From: Alphaproteobacteria bacterium
GTDB lineage: Bacteria; Pseudomonadota; Alphaproteobacteria; Elsterales; Elsteraceae
Direction of reading: 5' to 3'
DNA: 64,000 nt
Assembly: GCA_004292755.1 (NCBI GenBank)
Contig: RDXE01000027.1
Coordinates: forward strand, 54,069 to 118,068
Numbering within the stretch: position 1 is the stretch's first letter; each line of letters begins with the position of its first letter. This document shows, in pieces, positions 34,039-43,103 of this stretch. The notes below the pieces were generated by a model that worked only from the letters and a program-made list of their open reading frames with translations, did not search any database and was not told the DNA's origin. The position numbers and the translations under genes are program-made.

Positions 34039-34776
34039 TCAGGTGGTTTCAGCAACGTAAGCGGTGTCTCGATACTGCCAAAACCCCTTCGCGCGCAACT
34101 CGCAAGCTGGGCACTCGCCACAGCCATAGCCCCAGGGATGGCGTTTGCTCCGGTCTCCCTGATAGCAAGAGTGGCTAGCCTCCAAAATCAATTCAACCAG
34201 AGGGAGTCCCCCCAGCGCCTCGCCCATACGCCATGTCGCGGCCTTGTCCAGCCACATCAACGGGGTGTCCACGACCAAGCGGCGATCCAGCCCCAGTGAC
34301 AGCGCAACCTGCATGGCCTTGATGGTATCATCCCGGCAATCGGGATAGCCTGAATAGTCGGTTTCGCACATGCCGCCGACCAGATGCTTCAGTCCCCTGC
34401 GGTAGGCGACCGCTGCTGCGAAGGTCAGGAACACCAGATTGCGACCGGGGACGAAGGTGTTCGGCAAGCCATCGGATGCAAACGCGATGTCCACCTCACG
34501 CGTCAAGGCGGTGTCAGAGACCGCCCCCAGGGTCGCCAATGGCAGGCAGTGATCGGGCCCCAGGCGCGCTGCCCACAGTGGATTCAGCTGGGCCATGCCG
34601 TCGCGCAGGGTGTCACGGCATGTCAACTCGACGCGGTGACGTTGACCATAGTCGAACCCGATGGTCTCCACCCGGTGAAAGCGCTCCAGCGCCCACGCGA
34701 GGCAGGTTGCCGAGTCCTGGCCGCCGGAGAAGAGGACCAAAGCCCCCTCGCGGCGCTGGTCGGTCGGGCTGGTCAC
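34039..34776 (-). CDS. queC: 7-cyano-7-deazaguanine synthase QueC
   Basis: 245 residues. The PP-loop [17 protein letters not shown] binds ATP, and the zinc site is formed by the Cys cluster CYQG...GCGECPAC near the C-terminus. Other family marks are [20 protein letters not shown] and [16 protein letters not shown]. It converts 7-carboxy-7-deazaguanine to preQ0 in queuosine synthesis. GTG start at 34776 overlaps the stop of the upstream gene by four bases (GTGA). Confidence 0.95.
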   Translation of the reverse strand: MTSPTDQRREGALVLFSGGQDSATCLAWALERFHRVETIGFDYGQRHRVELTCRDTLRDGMAQLNPLWAARLGPDHCLPLATLGAVSDTALTREVDIAFASDGLPNTFVPGRNLVFLTFAAAVAYRRGLKHLVGGMCETDYSGYPDCRDDTIKAMQVALSLGLDRRLVVDTPLMWLDKAATWRMGEALGGLPLVELILEASHSCYQGDRSKRHPWGYGCGECPACELRAKGFWQYRDTAYVAETT

Positions 34777-35384
34777 TCGGTCTCTCCGTGTTTGCGCCGG
34801 TTGCGGGCAGTATAGTGATCATAAAGGATATCGAGACCAAGGCGCAGCAGCGCCATCCCATCCTGCTTCGGCAGCTTGCGGGCCAAGGCCCAATCCGACG
34901 CCGAGCCGCGATGGCAGGCGACATGGACCACCACCGCAGCCACGCGGTTCGGCAAGGCCTGAAGCGCGGCGAGGTAGGATCGGCGGGCGGCGATGGCGCG
35001 CACGGGGATATCGGCTGGGTCCACTGGGCCACCGCCACCAACGCGGTCCGGTGCCGATTGCGCCAGGCGCTCAAAGCAGGAGGCTTCAAAGGTTGCGCGC
35101 AACCGGTCGCCGCCCTGCCATTGTCGCTCATCGACATAGCCCATGGTGCGATAGCGATCGAGTGGGGTCTGGGTGACCACACGCCAGCCCTGCGCATCGG
35201 CACGACCACTGGCGGTTTCGACTGAGGTCGGCTCAGCGATGATCGTATCGTGCTTGAAACGGTGCTCGGTCGGCTCCACCCGCTCGGTTGCGGAGGATAG
35301 GCACGAAGCTGCAATTTTGGCGCGTTGAGCCCTGGTGGGTTGACGCTTCAGAATCACTGGTTGGGATGTCGGTACGCGCTTCAT
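34773..35384 (-). CDS. DUF6456-like protein
   Basis: 203 residues from the ATG at 35384 (GGAG upstream). The N-terminal half is basic and weakly structured; the C-terminal helical part ([21 protein letters not shown], then [20 protein letters not shown]) looks like the domain known as DUF6456, found in many alphaproteobacterial proteins of unknown role. The match is by eye and not certain. It is co-translated with queC and is divergent from an S24-type repressor, 116 bases away. Confidence 0.55.
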   Translation of the reverse strand: MKRVPTSQPVILKRQPTRAQRAKIAASCLSSATERVEPTEHRFKHDTIIAEPTSVETASGRADAQGWRVVTQTPLDRYRTMGYVDERQWQGGDRLRATFEASCFERLAQSAPDRVGGGGPVDPADIPVRAIAARRSYLAALQALPNRVAAVVVHVACHRGSASDWALARKLPKQDGMALLRLGLDILYDHYTARNRRKHGETE

Positions 35385-35452
35385 GGAGCAACTCCATCGG
35401 TGAACAACCGGATCAAAACAGGAACATCGAAGCCTTGTCAACCGGGCTAGGA

Positions 35453-35486
35453 ACCAAAATGGTTATCGCCATTTATGTGTTTTGGT
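35453..35486. promoter_or_regulatory. Operator-like repeats in the divergent promoter region
   Basis: ACCAAAATGGTT (35453-35464) is a near-palindrome. A second half-site TTTTGGT (35480-35486) is inverted relative to ACCAAAA. The pattern is repeated in inverted orientation just after the repressor gene (36124-36135), so it is a likely binding site of that repressor. Confidence 0.5.
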
Positions 35487-35500
35487 GATAGCTTGGCGCT

Positions 35501-36121
35501 ATGACACCCTTGCGCGTGCTGCGTGTGGAACGCGGTTTGACCCTTGACCAGTTGGCCGACTCCGTCGGCACCACAGCCCAGCAGATTGGCCGTCTGGAGC
35601 GGGGCGAGCGGCGGTTGACCGTGGATTGGATGGTTCGCCTCGCACCGGCTTTGGGCGTCGAGCCGAAGGATTTGATCGGCGCTGCCGCCCTGACCGCCGC
35701 CCAGGCTGAGGGGGCCGTGCGGACCACGACGCGGGCGGTTCCGGGCATGTTGCCCGTGCGCTCGGCCGCGCGCGGCGGCGGCGAGCAGGAGATGTTCCTG
35801 CTCGACGGCGCGATCGACCATGTGCCGATGCCAGAGCATTTGCGCAATGTGCGCGACGCCTATGCGATCTGGGTGGTGGGCGACAGCATGGTGCCGCGGT
35901 TTCGCGCGGGCACGCTGCTGCACGTCAATCCCTACAAGCCAGCCCGGCGCGATCACGGTGTGGTGGTCTTCAAAACCAACGATGCCGTGTTGATCAAAGA
36001 CTTTCTGGAGGCAACACCCGAGGTGTTGTTGCTGCGTCAATACAATCCGCCGCTGGACCTGACCTTGCCGCGGCGCGAGGTGCGCAGTTGGCACACCGTG
36101 GTTGGCACCGAAGAACCGTAG
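35501..36121 (+). CDS. XRE/S24-family transcriptional repressor (CI/LexA-like)
   Basis: 206 residues. The N-terminal helix-turn-helix is LTLDQLADSVGTTAQQIGRLERGERRLT. The C-terminal S24 domain has Ser129 in VVGDSMVPRF and Lys166 in DAVLIKDF, the Ser/Lys pair of LexA/CI-type proteins. It may be an SOS-sensitive repressor, although other S24 proteins have lost autocleavage; I cannot tell from the sequence. It diverges from the DUF6456-like/queC unit and is flanked by matching operator-like repeats. Confidence 0.88.
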   Translation: MTPLRVLRVERGLTLDQLADSVGTTAQQIGRLERGERRLTVDWMVRLAPALGVEPKDLIGAAALTAAQAEGAVRTTTRAVPGMLPVRSAARGGGEQEMFLLDGAIDHVPMPEHLRNVRDAYAIWVVGDSMVPRFRAGTLLHVNPYKPARRDHGVVVFKTNDAVLIKDFLEATPEVLLLRQYNPPLDLTLPRREVRSWHTVVGTEEP

Positions 36122-36422
36122 AAAACCATTTTGGTAAATTGGTTCCATCTGAACCATATCTGGGCTGGCTCGCACAACTTAACAGGATGCGACATTCGGT
36201 CATCGCTTAAAAAGCGCAGGTGTCGGTGTTGCGCCCATGCCATCAGGCGCCGGATTCTGCACGAAGACGCACAATGCGCTGGGATGCCGCTGGGTCGCAT
36301 GGCATACCGAAGCAGGTTGTCGGGGTGCGCGCATTGGTGCTTCGATTTCTAGGGACGGTCCGGTAGACTGACGTAACGAAAGGGCTTCCCGTCTTGGCTT
36401 CCACGGCGTAACGATCCATCCC
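36122..36422. other. Gene-free region after the S24 repressor
   Basis: About 300 bases. The start (36124-36135, AACCATTTTGGT) is an inverted copy of the operator-like sequence in front of the repressor gene. No gene, terminator of convincing strength or other element could be assigned in the rest. Confidence 0.4.
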
Positions 36423-37979
36423 GTGTCTCTCGATCTGCAAGAACACTCGCCGCTGCGACAGCGCCCTCAACCCAGTCCGGCCATTGCCGCGCTGGACCAA
36501 GAAATCCGTGGGCGCTATGCCAAGCGGACTGGCACCCTTGCATCCTTTCTCCAACAGTGGATTCGGTTGGACGCCAGCCAGGAGCAGTTCTTCAGTGCCC
36601 GCGGCACCAATGGGGAGAACTATCTGCAATATGTCCTGTCCCAATGGGACACGACGATGGCCCTGGGTGTGGCGGAAACCTGCCTGATTTTCGCAGAATC
36701 GACAGCGGCCGGACCAGTGATTGACTTTCTCAATCACATCGACGCCAAGGGATCGGATATCTGGCACTATCTGGCAGAGAATCTGCGTCGGTCAGAAGAT
36801 GATGAAACCCTGGCCATCGCGCGCATTCTGATCAAACTGGAAGTAGATTACTGCCGGAAGAACAATGAGGACGAGAGCCCGCTCGGTCGTCTCTTGGTGC
36901 CCGAGGTCAAGTGGAACTCCATCAACGCCTTGCTGGCAGCGAAAACCGTCACGCTGGACGAGATTGAGGCATCATTCCCGGATCGACTGGCCGCCAATCC
37001 AACCCTCAAGGCCGAGGTGGTGGTTGGTATCTTCAACTCCGACTTGAGCGACAATGAAGGCAAGCTGATCCGCACCATGTTGGCGGATGTGCTGTCGCCG
37101 CGCGCTGAACGACCGGAGCGGGAGAAGCTGGCCCGCGCCTTCTTTGACTATGTCGGTGGGCGCCGGGCGGAAACGGTGTTGATGCGCGTGGTTGAGACCG
37201 ACCACAAGGATGTGCTGTCCGAGATGCTGCGCCTGCTGCAAGTCTCGGCCGAGGAAAACAACCTCGCCGTCGCCGCGGGCGACCAGCAGGAGGCGAGGGC
37301 CAACCAGCAGATCTTCATGTATCGCCGCCTTGGGAAGCGCTCCAAGGTGTTTCAAAATGCCATTATGAAGGCGGTGATGGCAGATCGCCCGGTGTATGTC
37401 AGCCAGTTGCTCGGGCTGTTGCGGATGGAAGAAGTGGCGATTGCCCGCCGCAACATGAAGGGCGGCACCGATCGCGAGGTGATTACAGTCGACAAGGCCT
37501 CACCGGCACCGGCCAACCCGGCCTTGTCGCTGCTGTTGCAGCAAGATGCCCGCGGCAACACGGGCTGGCACCTGTCGGTGTTGCATGGGCGGCCGGAATG
37601 CTTGCGCAAGCTGCTGTTTGGCCTGTCGTTCATCGACACACTGACTGTGCTGACCCGCATTCCCAATCGCTACAATCTCACTGTGGTGGATCTCACCTCG
37701 ATCAAAGACGCCCATGTGAAGCTGGCACAAGAAGTCAAAGCCCAGCGGATGAGCCTGGAAGACGCGCAGACTTGGCTCACTAACATCAAGGTGGTCGACA
37801 AGCGGATTGTGGAGTTCTTGACCGATCTGCTGCGCAAGGCGGACGACGCCATGTCCCGCACCGGTGGTGGCGCCACGTTGAAGCCCAGCTTTGATCTGGC
37901 CCGCATCCCGACCATTCAGTTCTTGATGAAGGAGGGCGTCAACATGGCGCCCCGGCCAACCGGCGCCGCGCAGCGATAG
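36423..37979 (+). CDS. Uncharacterised protein with one ankyrin-like stretch
   Basis: 518 residues, starting with GTG. Mostly helical, hydrophilic, with many charged residues and no signal peptide or membrane segment, so probably cytoplasmic. Around residues 378-410, QQDARGNTGWHLSVLHGRPECLRKLLF resembles an ankyrin repeat (split: DARGNTGWHLSVLHGRPECL). Helical pairs earlier could be further degenerate repeats. No catalytic motif is visible. Thirty-eight bases separate it from the next gene in the same direction. I do not recognise the family. Confidence 0.7.
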   Translation: MSLDLQEHSPLRQRPQPSPAIAALDQEIRGRYAKRTGTLASFLQQWIRLDASQEQFFSARGTNGENYLQYVLSQWDTTMALGVAETCLIFAESTAAGPVIDFLNHIDAKGSDIWHYLAENLRRSEDDETLAIARILIKLEVDYCRKNNEDESPLGRLLVPEVKWNSINALLAAKTVTLDEIEASFPDRLAANPTLKAEVVVGIFNSDLSDNEGKLIRTMLADVLSPRAERPEREKLARAFFDYVGGRRAETVLMRVVETDHKDVLSEMLRLLQVSAEENNLAVAAGDQQEARANQQIFMYRRLGKRSKVFQNAIMKAVMADRPVYVSQLLGLLRMEEVAIARRNMKGGTDREVITVDKASPAPANPALSLLLQQDARGNTGWHLSVLHGRPECLRKLLFGLSFIDTLTVLTRIPNRYNLTVVDLTSIKDAHVKLAQEVKAQRMSLEDAQTWLTNIKVVDKRIVEFLTDLLRKADDAMSRTGGGATLKPSFDLARIPTIQFLMKEGVNMAPRPTGAAQR

Positions 37980-38017
37980 GGCGAACGCGGCGATACCGCT
38001 GGACAGGAGGGCACGCC

Positions 38018-39997
38018 GTGACCCAGCTTCGAGGCGTCAGTCGGTCCCTGCTTGCCGCCATGATTGCGTGTCTGCTTGCCGCCGCCGGGGGGACACGCGC
38101 GCAAGATTTGGCCCTGAGCCGGATTGCTCTGTCCAGCGCTGGCCTTGCCACGCTGGACTATCGGGCGGAGGTGACCGGCCCAGCCACCCTGACCCTCACG
38201 GTTCCCAGCCATCAGGTTGACGATGTGCTGAAAAGCCTGACTGTGGTCGACCCAGCCGGGCCGGTGCAGGAGGTCTCGCTGCCGGCTGCCCCCGATGGGG
38301 AAGCGCTGGCCCGCGATCTCGGCATTCCGGTGGAGGCATTGGCGGATCTGCCCAGCCTGCTGCGTGCCTTGGTGGGCAGCCGCATGCGCATCAGCCACCC
38401 GCGCGCGCTGGAAGGCCAAGTGCTGGCAGTCAGCGACCTGCCGACAGCCACAGGTCCGCACCCCCACTTGTCCTTGATGACAGAGGAGGGGGTGGTCAGC
38501 CTGCCGATTGCCAGCCTTGGCGGCCTGACCCCGGTTGATCCTGCCGAGCGGGCGATGATGCAGCGGTTGATCGCCGCCCGCCGTCCGCCGACCGCGCTGG
38601 TGCCGATCACCTTGCGGCTTGCCGCCGGTGCAACCCGCGCGCTCACCGTCACCACCGTGGTGGAAGCACCGGTGTGGAAGATGAGTTATCGGCTGAGCCC
38701 CGTGCCGGGGCAGGATCGTGCGCGCCTACAAGCGGTTGCAGTGCTGGAGAACACCACCGGCCAATCCTGGCGGGGGGTGCGTCTGGTGCTGTCCTCGGGC
38801 ACACCAGTTGCTTACCGCCAAGCCCTTCACCGCAGCTATCGCGTGGACCGGCCAGAGGCGCCGATTGCACTGCCGGGGCGCCCGCAGCCACCCTTGGATC
38901 GTGGTGCGGTGGAGGCTCAGCGTGCCGCGGCCCTGCCGCCGCCGCCAGCCCCGGCGCTGGCCCTTGGCACCCGGTCCTTTGCGCCCAGTACGGCTGCTGT
39001 CGCCGCCCCACCAGCCCCACCGCCAGTCGCCGTGGAGGAAGCAGCCGAACAGGTGGTGTTTGCGCTCGATCAACCGATCACCCTCGCCGAAGGGCGCAGC
39101 CTGTTGGTGCCGATCCTCGATCGAGTGGTGCCTGCGCGCCGGGTGCTGACGCTGGACCCCGCGACGGGTCAACAGGCCATCGCTGCCCTCGACCTCACCA
39201 ATGACAGCGGGGTCACGCTGCCAGCTGGCTTGGTCAGTGTGCTCGACCCCGAGCGCGCCGAGCGGTTCCTCGGCGATGCGCGCCTCGCCCTCTGGCCCGC
39301 GGGGGAGGGCAGGCTGCTCGCCTATGCCGTCGATCCCAGGGTGCGCGTCACCCGCACCGTGGGGGAGGAAAGCCGTCGCACCGCGCTGCGCCTCGCCTCC
39401 GGCGTGATGGAGGTGACGACCACCATCAGCCGCACCACGACGTGGCGGATCGACAGTCCAGCCGCTCTGCCGCGCGTGCGGCTGGTGGTGGAGCATCCGC
39501 GCAGCCCCGGCTTTACGCTCGTGGAGCCCAGCGGGGCTGCGGAGACGCCGCGCGGCTGGCGGCTCACCCGCGACGGCGCCAGTGGTCCCCAAACCCTCAG
39601 CTTGGTTGAGCGGCGTCCAGTGGTCAGCAGTGTGCGACTGGTTGATGTCCCGCGTGACCGGCTGGTCGCCGTGATCACCGAGGCTGGCGGCAACGACCCG
39701 CGCCTGCAACCAGTCCTGCAACGCCTCGCCACCCTTGGCCGCGAGGCGGGGGCGGCTGCCGCCGGTGTCGAGCAATTGGAGGCCGAGCGCACCGCCGCTG
39801 CGGAGGAGCAAGCACGCCTGCGCGCCAACCTCGCCGCTGTCCCGGCTGGCAGTGATTTGGCCACCCGCTTCCTCACTGGCCTTGCTGCCGCTGAGGATCG
39901 CCTGGAGGCCCTGGCCCGCAGCCTTGCCAACGCCAAGTCGGCCGCAACGGCTGCCGATGCCGCCCTCAGCGCCTATGTGACTGGATTGGCGCTGTAG
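38018..39997 (+). CDS. DUF4139 domain-containing exported protein
   Basis: 659 residues, GTG start with CAGGAGGGC upstream. A signal peptide (SLLAAMIACLLAAAGGTRAQ) is followed by a DUF4139-type beta-rich protein: TLTVPSHQVDDVLKSLTVVD near the start, VEAPVWKMSYRLSP and VLENTTGQSWRGVRLVLSSG in the middle, VTRTVGEESRRT later. A Pro/Ala linker lies near residue 310, and the C-terminal ~90 residues form a coiled coil rich in Ala, Glu and Arg. Probably periplasmic; molecular function unknown for this family. Confidence 0.8.
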   Translation: MTQLRGVSRSLLAAMIACLLAAAGGTRAQDLALSRIALSSAGLATLDYRAEVTGPATLTLTVPSHQVDDVLKSLTVVDPAGPVQEVSLPAAPDGEALARDLGIPVEALADLPSLLRALVGSRMRISHPRALEGQVLAVSDLPTATGPHPHLSLMTEEGVVSLPIASLGGLTPVDPAERAMMQRLIAARRPPTALVPITLRLAAGATRALTVTTVVEAPVWKMSYRLSPVPGQDRARLQAVAVLENTTGQSWRGVRLVLSSGTPVAYRQALHRSYRVDRPEAPIALPGRPQPPLDRGAVEAQRAAALPPPPAPALALGTRSFAPSTAAVAAPPAPPPVAVEEAAEQVVFALDQPITLAEGRSLLVPILDRVVPARRVLTLDPATGQQAIAALDLTNDSGVTLPAGLVSVLDPERAERFLGDARLALWPAGEGRLLAYAVDPRVRVTRTVGEESRRTALRLASGVMEVTTTISRTTTWRIDSPAALPRVRLVVEHPRSPGFTLVEPSGAAETPRGWRLTRDGASGPQTLSLVERRPVVSSVRLVDVPRDRLVAVITEAGGNDPRLQPVLQRLATLGREAGAAAAGVEQLEAERTAAAEEQARLRANLAAVPAGSDLATRFLTGLAAAEDRLEALARSLANAKSAATAADAALSAYVTGLAL

Positions 39998-40135
39998 CGC
40001 CAACCCGACTGCCCCAAATCTCCCTAAAAAAATTCTGCGCTTTTTGCGACCAGGGGTGCTGGGTTGCGTCCCGATGCGTGTGATGTTGTAATTTCAAAAA
40101 TTCCTGAAACTCCAGGCATGATCGTTGGGGGATCG

Positions 40136-40738
40136 ATGAACCTGCCGCCGCTGTCACAAGCCTTTGTGCTGCACTTCGGTGAGATGGGCAGCCGCTGGGG
40201 CATCAACCGCACGGTTGGTCAGATCTATGCCGTGCTTTTCCTGGCCGAGCGGGCGCTCAATGCCGATGAAATTTGCGAGCGTACGGGCTTTTCCCGCTCC
40301 AACGTCTCGATGGGGCTGAAGGAGTTGCAATCCTGGAACCTGGTGCGCTTGCAGCACCGCCCTGGCGACCGGCGCGACTATTTCGCAACGCCCGATGACC
40401 TCTGGGCCATCGTCCGCACCTTGGTGGCGGAGCGTAAGAAGCGGGAGGTTGATCCAACCCTCTCGGTGCTGCGCGAGTTGCTGATGCAGCCAGCCGCCAC
40501 CGAGGCCGACGCCCATGCACAAGCGCGAATGCGCGAGATGCACGAGCTGATCGAGCTGTTGACCAGCTGGTACGCGGAGATGGAGCGCATGGAGACTGAC
40601 CGGCTGGTCCAGTTGCTCAGCCTCGGTGCCCGCGTCGGTCAGGTTCTGGAGTTCAAAGATCGGTTGTTCGGTGCCGTCACCCGCAAGCGCGAGCCCGATG
40701 ATGGCGCGCGTCCGCGGCCCACGGACGAGGAGGCTTAA
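40136..40738 (+). CDS. GbsR/MarR-type transcriptional regulator
   Basis: 200 residues from the ATG at 40136. The winged-helix core (MGSRWGINRTVGQIYAVLFL, ADEICERTGFSRSNVSMGLKEL) is characteristic of the GbsR subgroup of MarR regulators. The C-terminal helices would form the dimer. The cioA ATG follows the stop by two bases, so it is expected to control, and be co-transcribed with, the cytochrome oxidase genes. Confidence 0.85.
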   Translation: MNLPPLSQAFVLHFGEMGSRWGINRTVGQIYAVLFLAERALNADEICERTGFSRSNVSMGLKELQSWNLVRLQHRPGDRRDYFATPDDLWAIVRTLVAERKKREVDPTLSVLRELLMQPAATEADAHAQARMREMHELIELLTSWYAEMERMETDRLVQLLSLGARVGQVLEFKDRLFGAVTRKREPDDGARPRPTDEEA

Positions 40739-40740
40739 CC

Positions 40741-42081
40741 ATGGACGCTGTCCTGCTGGCGCGGCTGCAGTTTGCCGCCAACATCTCGTTCCACATCTTG
40801 TTCCCCACCATCACCATCGCGCTCGGCTGGTTCCTGGTCTATGTCCGCCTGCGCTTCGCCCGCTCGGGCGATCAGGCCTGGATGCAGGTCTATCGCTTGT
40901 ATGTCCGGGTGTTCGCCCTGTCATTCGCGTTGGGTGTGGTCAGCGGCATCACGATGTCGTTCCAGTTCGGCACCAATTGGCCCGGATTTATGGAGCGGGT
41001 GGGCAACATCGCGGGCCCGTTGTTGGCCTATGAAGTTCTGACGGCGTTCTTCCTGGAGGCAACCTTCCTCGGCATCATGCTGTTCGGGCATGGCCGGGTG
41101 CCTGCGTGGGCGCATATCGGCTCAACTGTGCTGGTGGCTGTTGGCACCACGCTGTCGGCGTTCTGGATCCTGGTTTTGAACTCCTGGATGCACACGCCTG
41201 CCGGGCACACCCTGATTGACGGCGTGGTTCATGCACAGGACTGGTGGGCGATCATCTTCAACCCATCAATGCCCTATCGCTTGACCCACATGCTGCTGGC
41301 CTCGGGCTTGACGGCGGCGTTCTTGGTTGCTGGCTTGGCGGCGCTGCGCTGGTTGAAGGGGGATCGTGGTCGCGATGTCCGCTTTGCGCTGGGCAGTGGC
41401 GTGCGTCTGGCGGCTGTGTTGATCCCGCTGCAAATCCTGGCGGGGGATATGCACGGCCTGAACACCCTGGAGCATCAACCCGCCAAGGTTGCCGCGATGG
41501 AAGGCAACTGGGAGACTGGCAGCCATGTCCCGCTGCTGCTGTTCGCTTGGCCGGACGAGGCGGCACGAAACAATCAGTTTGAGATTGGCATCCCGTCTGG
41601 AGCGAGCTTGATCCTCAAGCATGATCCAGCTGGAGTGGTGCCGGGTCTGAACGACTTCCAGGGGCAGCACCCACCCGTGGCACCGGTGTTCTTCGCCTTC
41701 CGCATCATGGTTGGCGTGGGTGTTGCCATGTTGATCCTGTCGTGGTGGGCGGCTGCGCAACTCTATCGCCGGGGCGAGGTGACGCCGCTGGTCGCCCGTG
41801 CGCTCGCTGCGATGACCTTCTCTGGCTGGATTGCGACGCTGGCGGGTTGGTACGTCACGGAGATCGGCCGCCAACCCTGGCTGGTCACCGGCGTGCTGAA
41901 GACGGCTGAGGCTGCCTCCACCGTGCCAGCGCCGACCATTGCCATCAGCTTGGCGGTGTACCTCGTGGTTTATGCGGGCTTGCTGCTCGCCTTCCTGGGC
42001 GTGGTCACGCGCCTTGCCCTGTCTGCCGACAAGACGCCCCATGCGCCGATCCCGCCGCTGCCCGCAGCCCAAGCCGCTTGA
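40741..42081 (+). CDS. cioA: Cytochrome bd-type (cyanide-insensitive) quinol oxidase subunit I
   Basis: 446 residues with about nine membrane segments. The heme b595 ligand His is in ANISFHILFP, the heme b558 ligand His in YRLTHMLLAS, and the GRQPW motif is in VTEIGRQPWLV. The quinol-binding loop is short (LEHQPAKVAAMEG, then QGQHPPVAP), which marks the CIO branch rather than the long-Q-loop E. coli-type. It reduces oxygen with quinol electrons and favours micro-oxic or respiratory-inhibitor conditions. Confidence 0.93.
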   Translation: MDAVLLARLQFAANISFHILFPTITIALGWFLVYVRLRFARSGDQAWMQVYRLYVRVFALSFALGVVSGITMSFQFGTNWPGFMERVGNIAGPLLAYEVLTAFFLEATFLGIMLFGHGRVPAWAHIGSTVLVAVGTTLSAFWILVLNSWMHTPAGHTLIDGVVHAQDWWAIIFNPSMPYRLTHMLLASGLTAAFLVAGLAALRWLKGDRGRDVRFALGSGVRLAAVLIPLQILAGDMHGLNTLEHQPAKVAAMEGNWETGSHVPLLLFAWPDEAARNNQFEIGIPSGASLILKHDPAGVVPGLNDFQGQHPPVAPVFFAFRIMVGVGVAMLILSWWAAAQLYRRGEVTPLVARALAAMTFSGWIATLAGWYVTEIGRQPWLVTGVLKTAEAASTVPAPTIAISLAVYLVVYAGLLLAFLGVVTRLALSADKTPHAPIPPLPAAQAA

Positions 42082-42092
42082 AGGGGGCTTCG

Positions 42093-43103
42093 ATGATCGA
42101 GTTCTTGTTCTCCCCCACCCATCTGCCGGTGGTGTTTGCCGTGCTGATGGGCGTTGCGATCCTGTTGTACGTGATCCTCGATGGCTATGACCTTGGCATC
42201 GGCATGCTGATCCTGGCGGCACCGGAGGCCGAGCGCGACCGCATGGTGGCTGCCATCGGTCCGTTCTGGGATGCCAATGAGACTTGGCTGGTGCTGGCAG
42301 TGGGTTTGCTGCTGGTCGCGTTTCCGATGGCCCATGGCATCATCCTGACGGCCCTCTACCTGCCAGTCGCGGCGATGCTGGTCGGCCTGATCCTGCGCGG
42401 GGTGGCGTTTGAGTTCCGCGCCAAGGCCCATGGGGTGGAGAAGGCGTGGTGGACGGTTGCCTTCGCGGGCGGCTCGCTGCTCGCCGCCTTGTCCCAAGGC
42501 TGGATGCTGGGCCTGTACGTGCTGGGTCTGCCCTCGGGTTGGGCGCCGCTGGCGTTTGCCGCCTTGGTCGCTGTCTGTCTGGCGGCCGCTTACACGTTGA
42601 TTGGCGCGACTTGGTTGATTGTGAAGACGGAAGGGTCCCTCCAGACCCGGGCGGTTGGCTGGGCCAAGCGTATGCTCGTGTTCGCCCTGGTTGGGATGGC
42701 GGCTGTGTCGCTGGCGACACCGCTGGTCAGCCCGCGCCTGTTTGCCAAGTGGTTCGATTGGCCGACGGTCTTGTGGCTGGCCCCGATCCCGTTGGCGGCG
42801 ACCGTTGCCTTCGGCCTGCTGTGGCGTTCCTTGCAGGGCCTGCCGCGGGCCAATGATCGTGGCAGCCTGACCCCGTTTCTGCTCACCGCTGGCATCTTCA
42901 CCCTTGGGTTTGCCGGTATGGCCTACAGCTTCTTCCCCTATGTGGTGCCGGAGCGGTTGACCCTGTGGCAGGCGGCGAGCGCGCCCGAGGCATTGGCAAT
43001 CATCCTAGTCGGCACCCTGGTGGTGTTGCCGATGATCCTTGGCTACACCGCCTTGTCCTACCGCATCTTCCGCGGCAAGGCGCGCGATTTGACCTATGGC
43101 TAA
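42093..43103 (+). CDS. cioB: Cytochrome bd-type quinol oxidase subunit II
   Basis: 336 residues from the ATG at 42093, preceded by AAGGGGGCTT. Family marks are [14 protein letters not shown] near the N-terminus, [12 protein letters not shown], and the RGVAFEFR block. About eight hydrophobic segments. It completes the oxidase with subunit I. No CydX-like small subunit fits downstream: the stop overlaps the convergent chemoreceptor gene by four bases. Confidence 0.93.
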   Translation: MIEFLFSPTHLPVVFAVLMGVAILLYVILDGYDLGIGMLILAAPEAERDRMVAAIGPFWDANETWLVLAVGLLLVAFPMAHGIILTALYLPVAAMLVGLILRGVAFEFRAKAHGVEKAWWTVAFAGGSLLAALSQGWMLGLYVLGLPSGWAPLAFAALVAVCLAAAYTLIGATWLIVKTEGSLQTRAVGWAKRMLVFALVGMAAVSLATPLVSPRLFAKWFDWPTVLWLAPIPLAATVAFGLLWRSLQGLPRANDRGSLTPFLLTAGIFTLGFAGMAYSFFPYVVPERLTLWQAASAPEALAIILVGTLVVLPMILGYTALSYRIFRGKARDLTYG

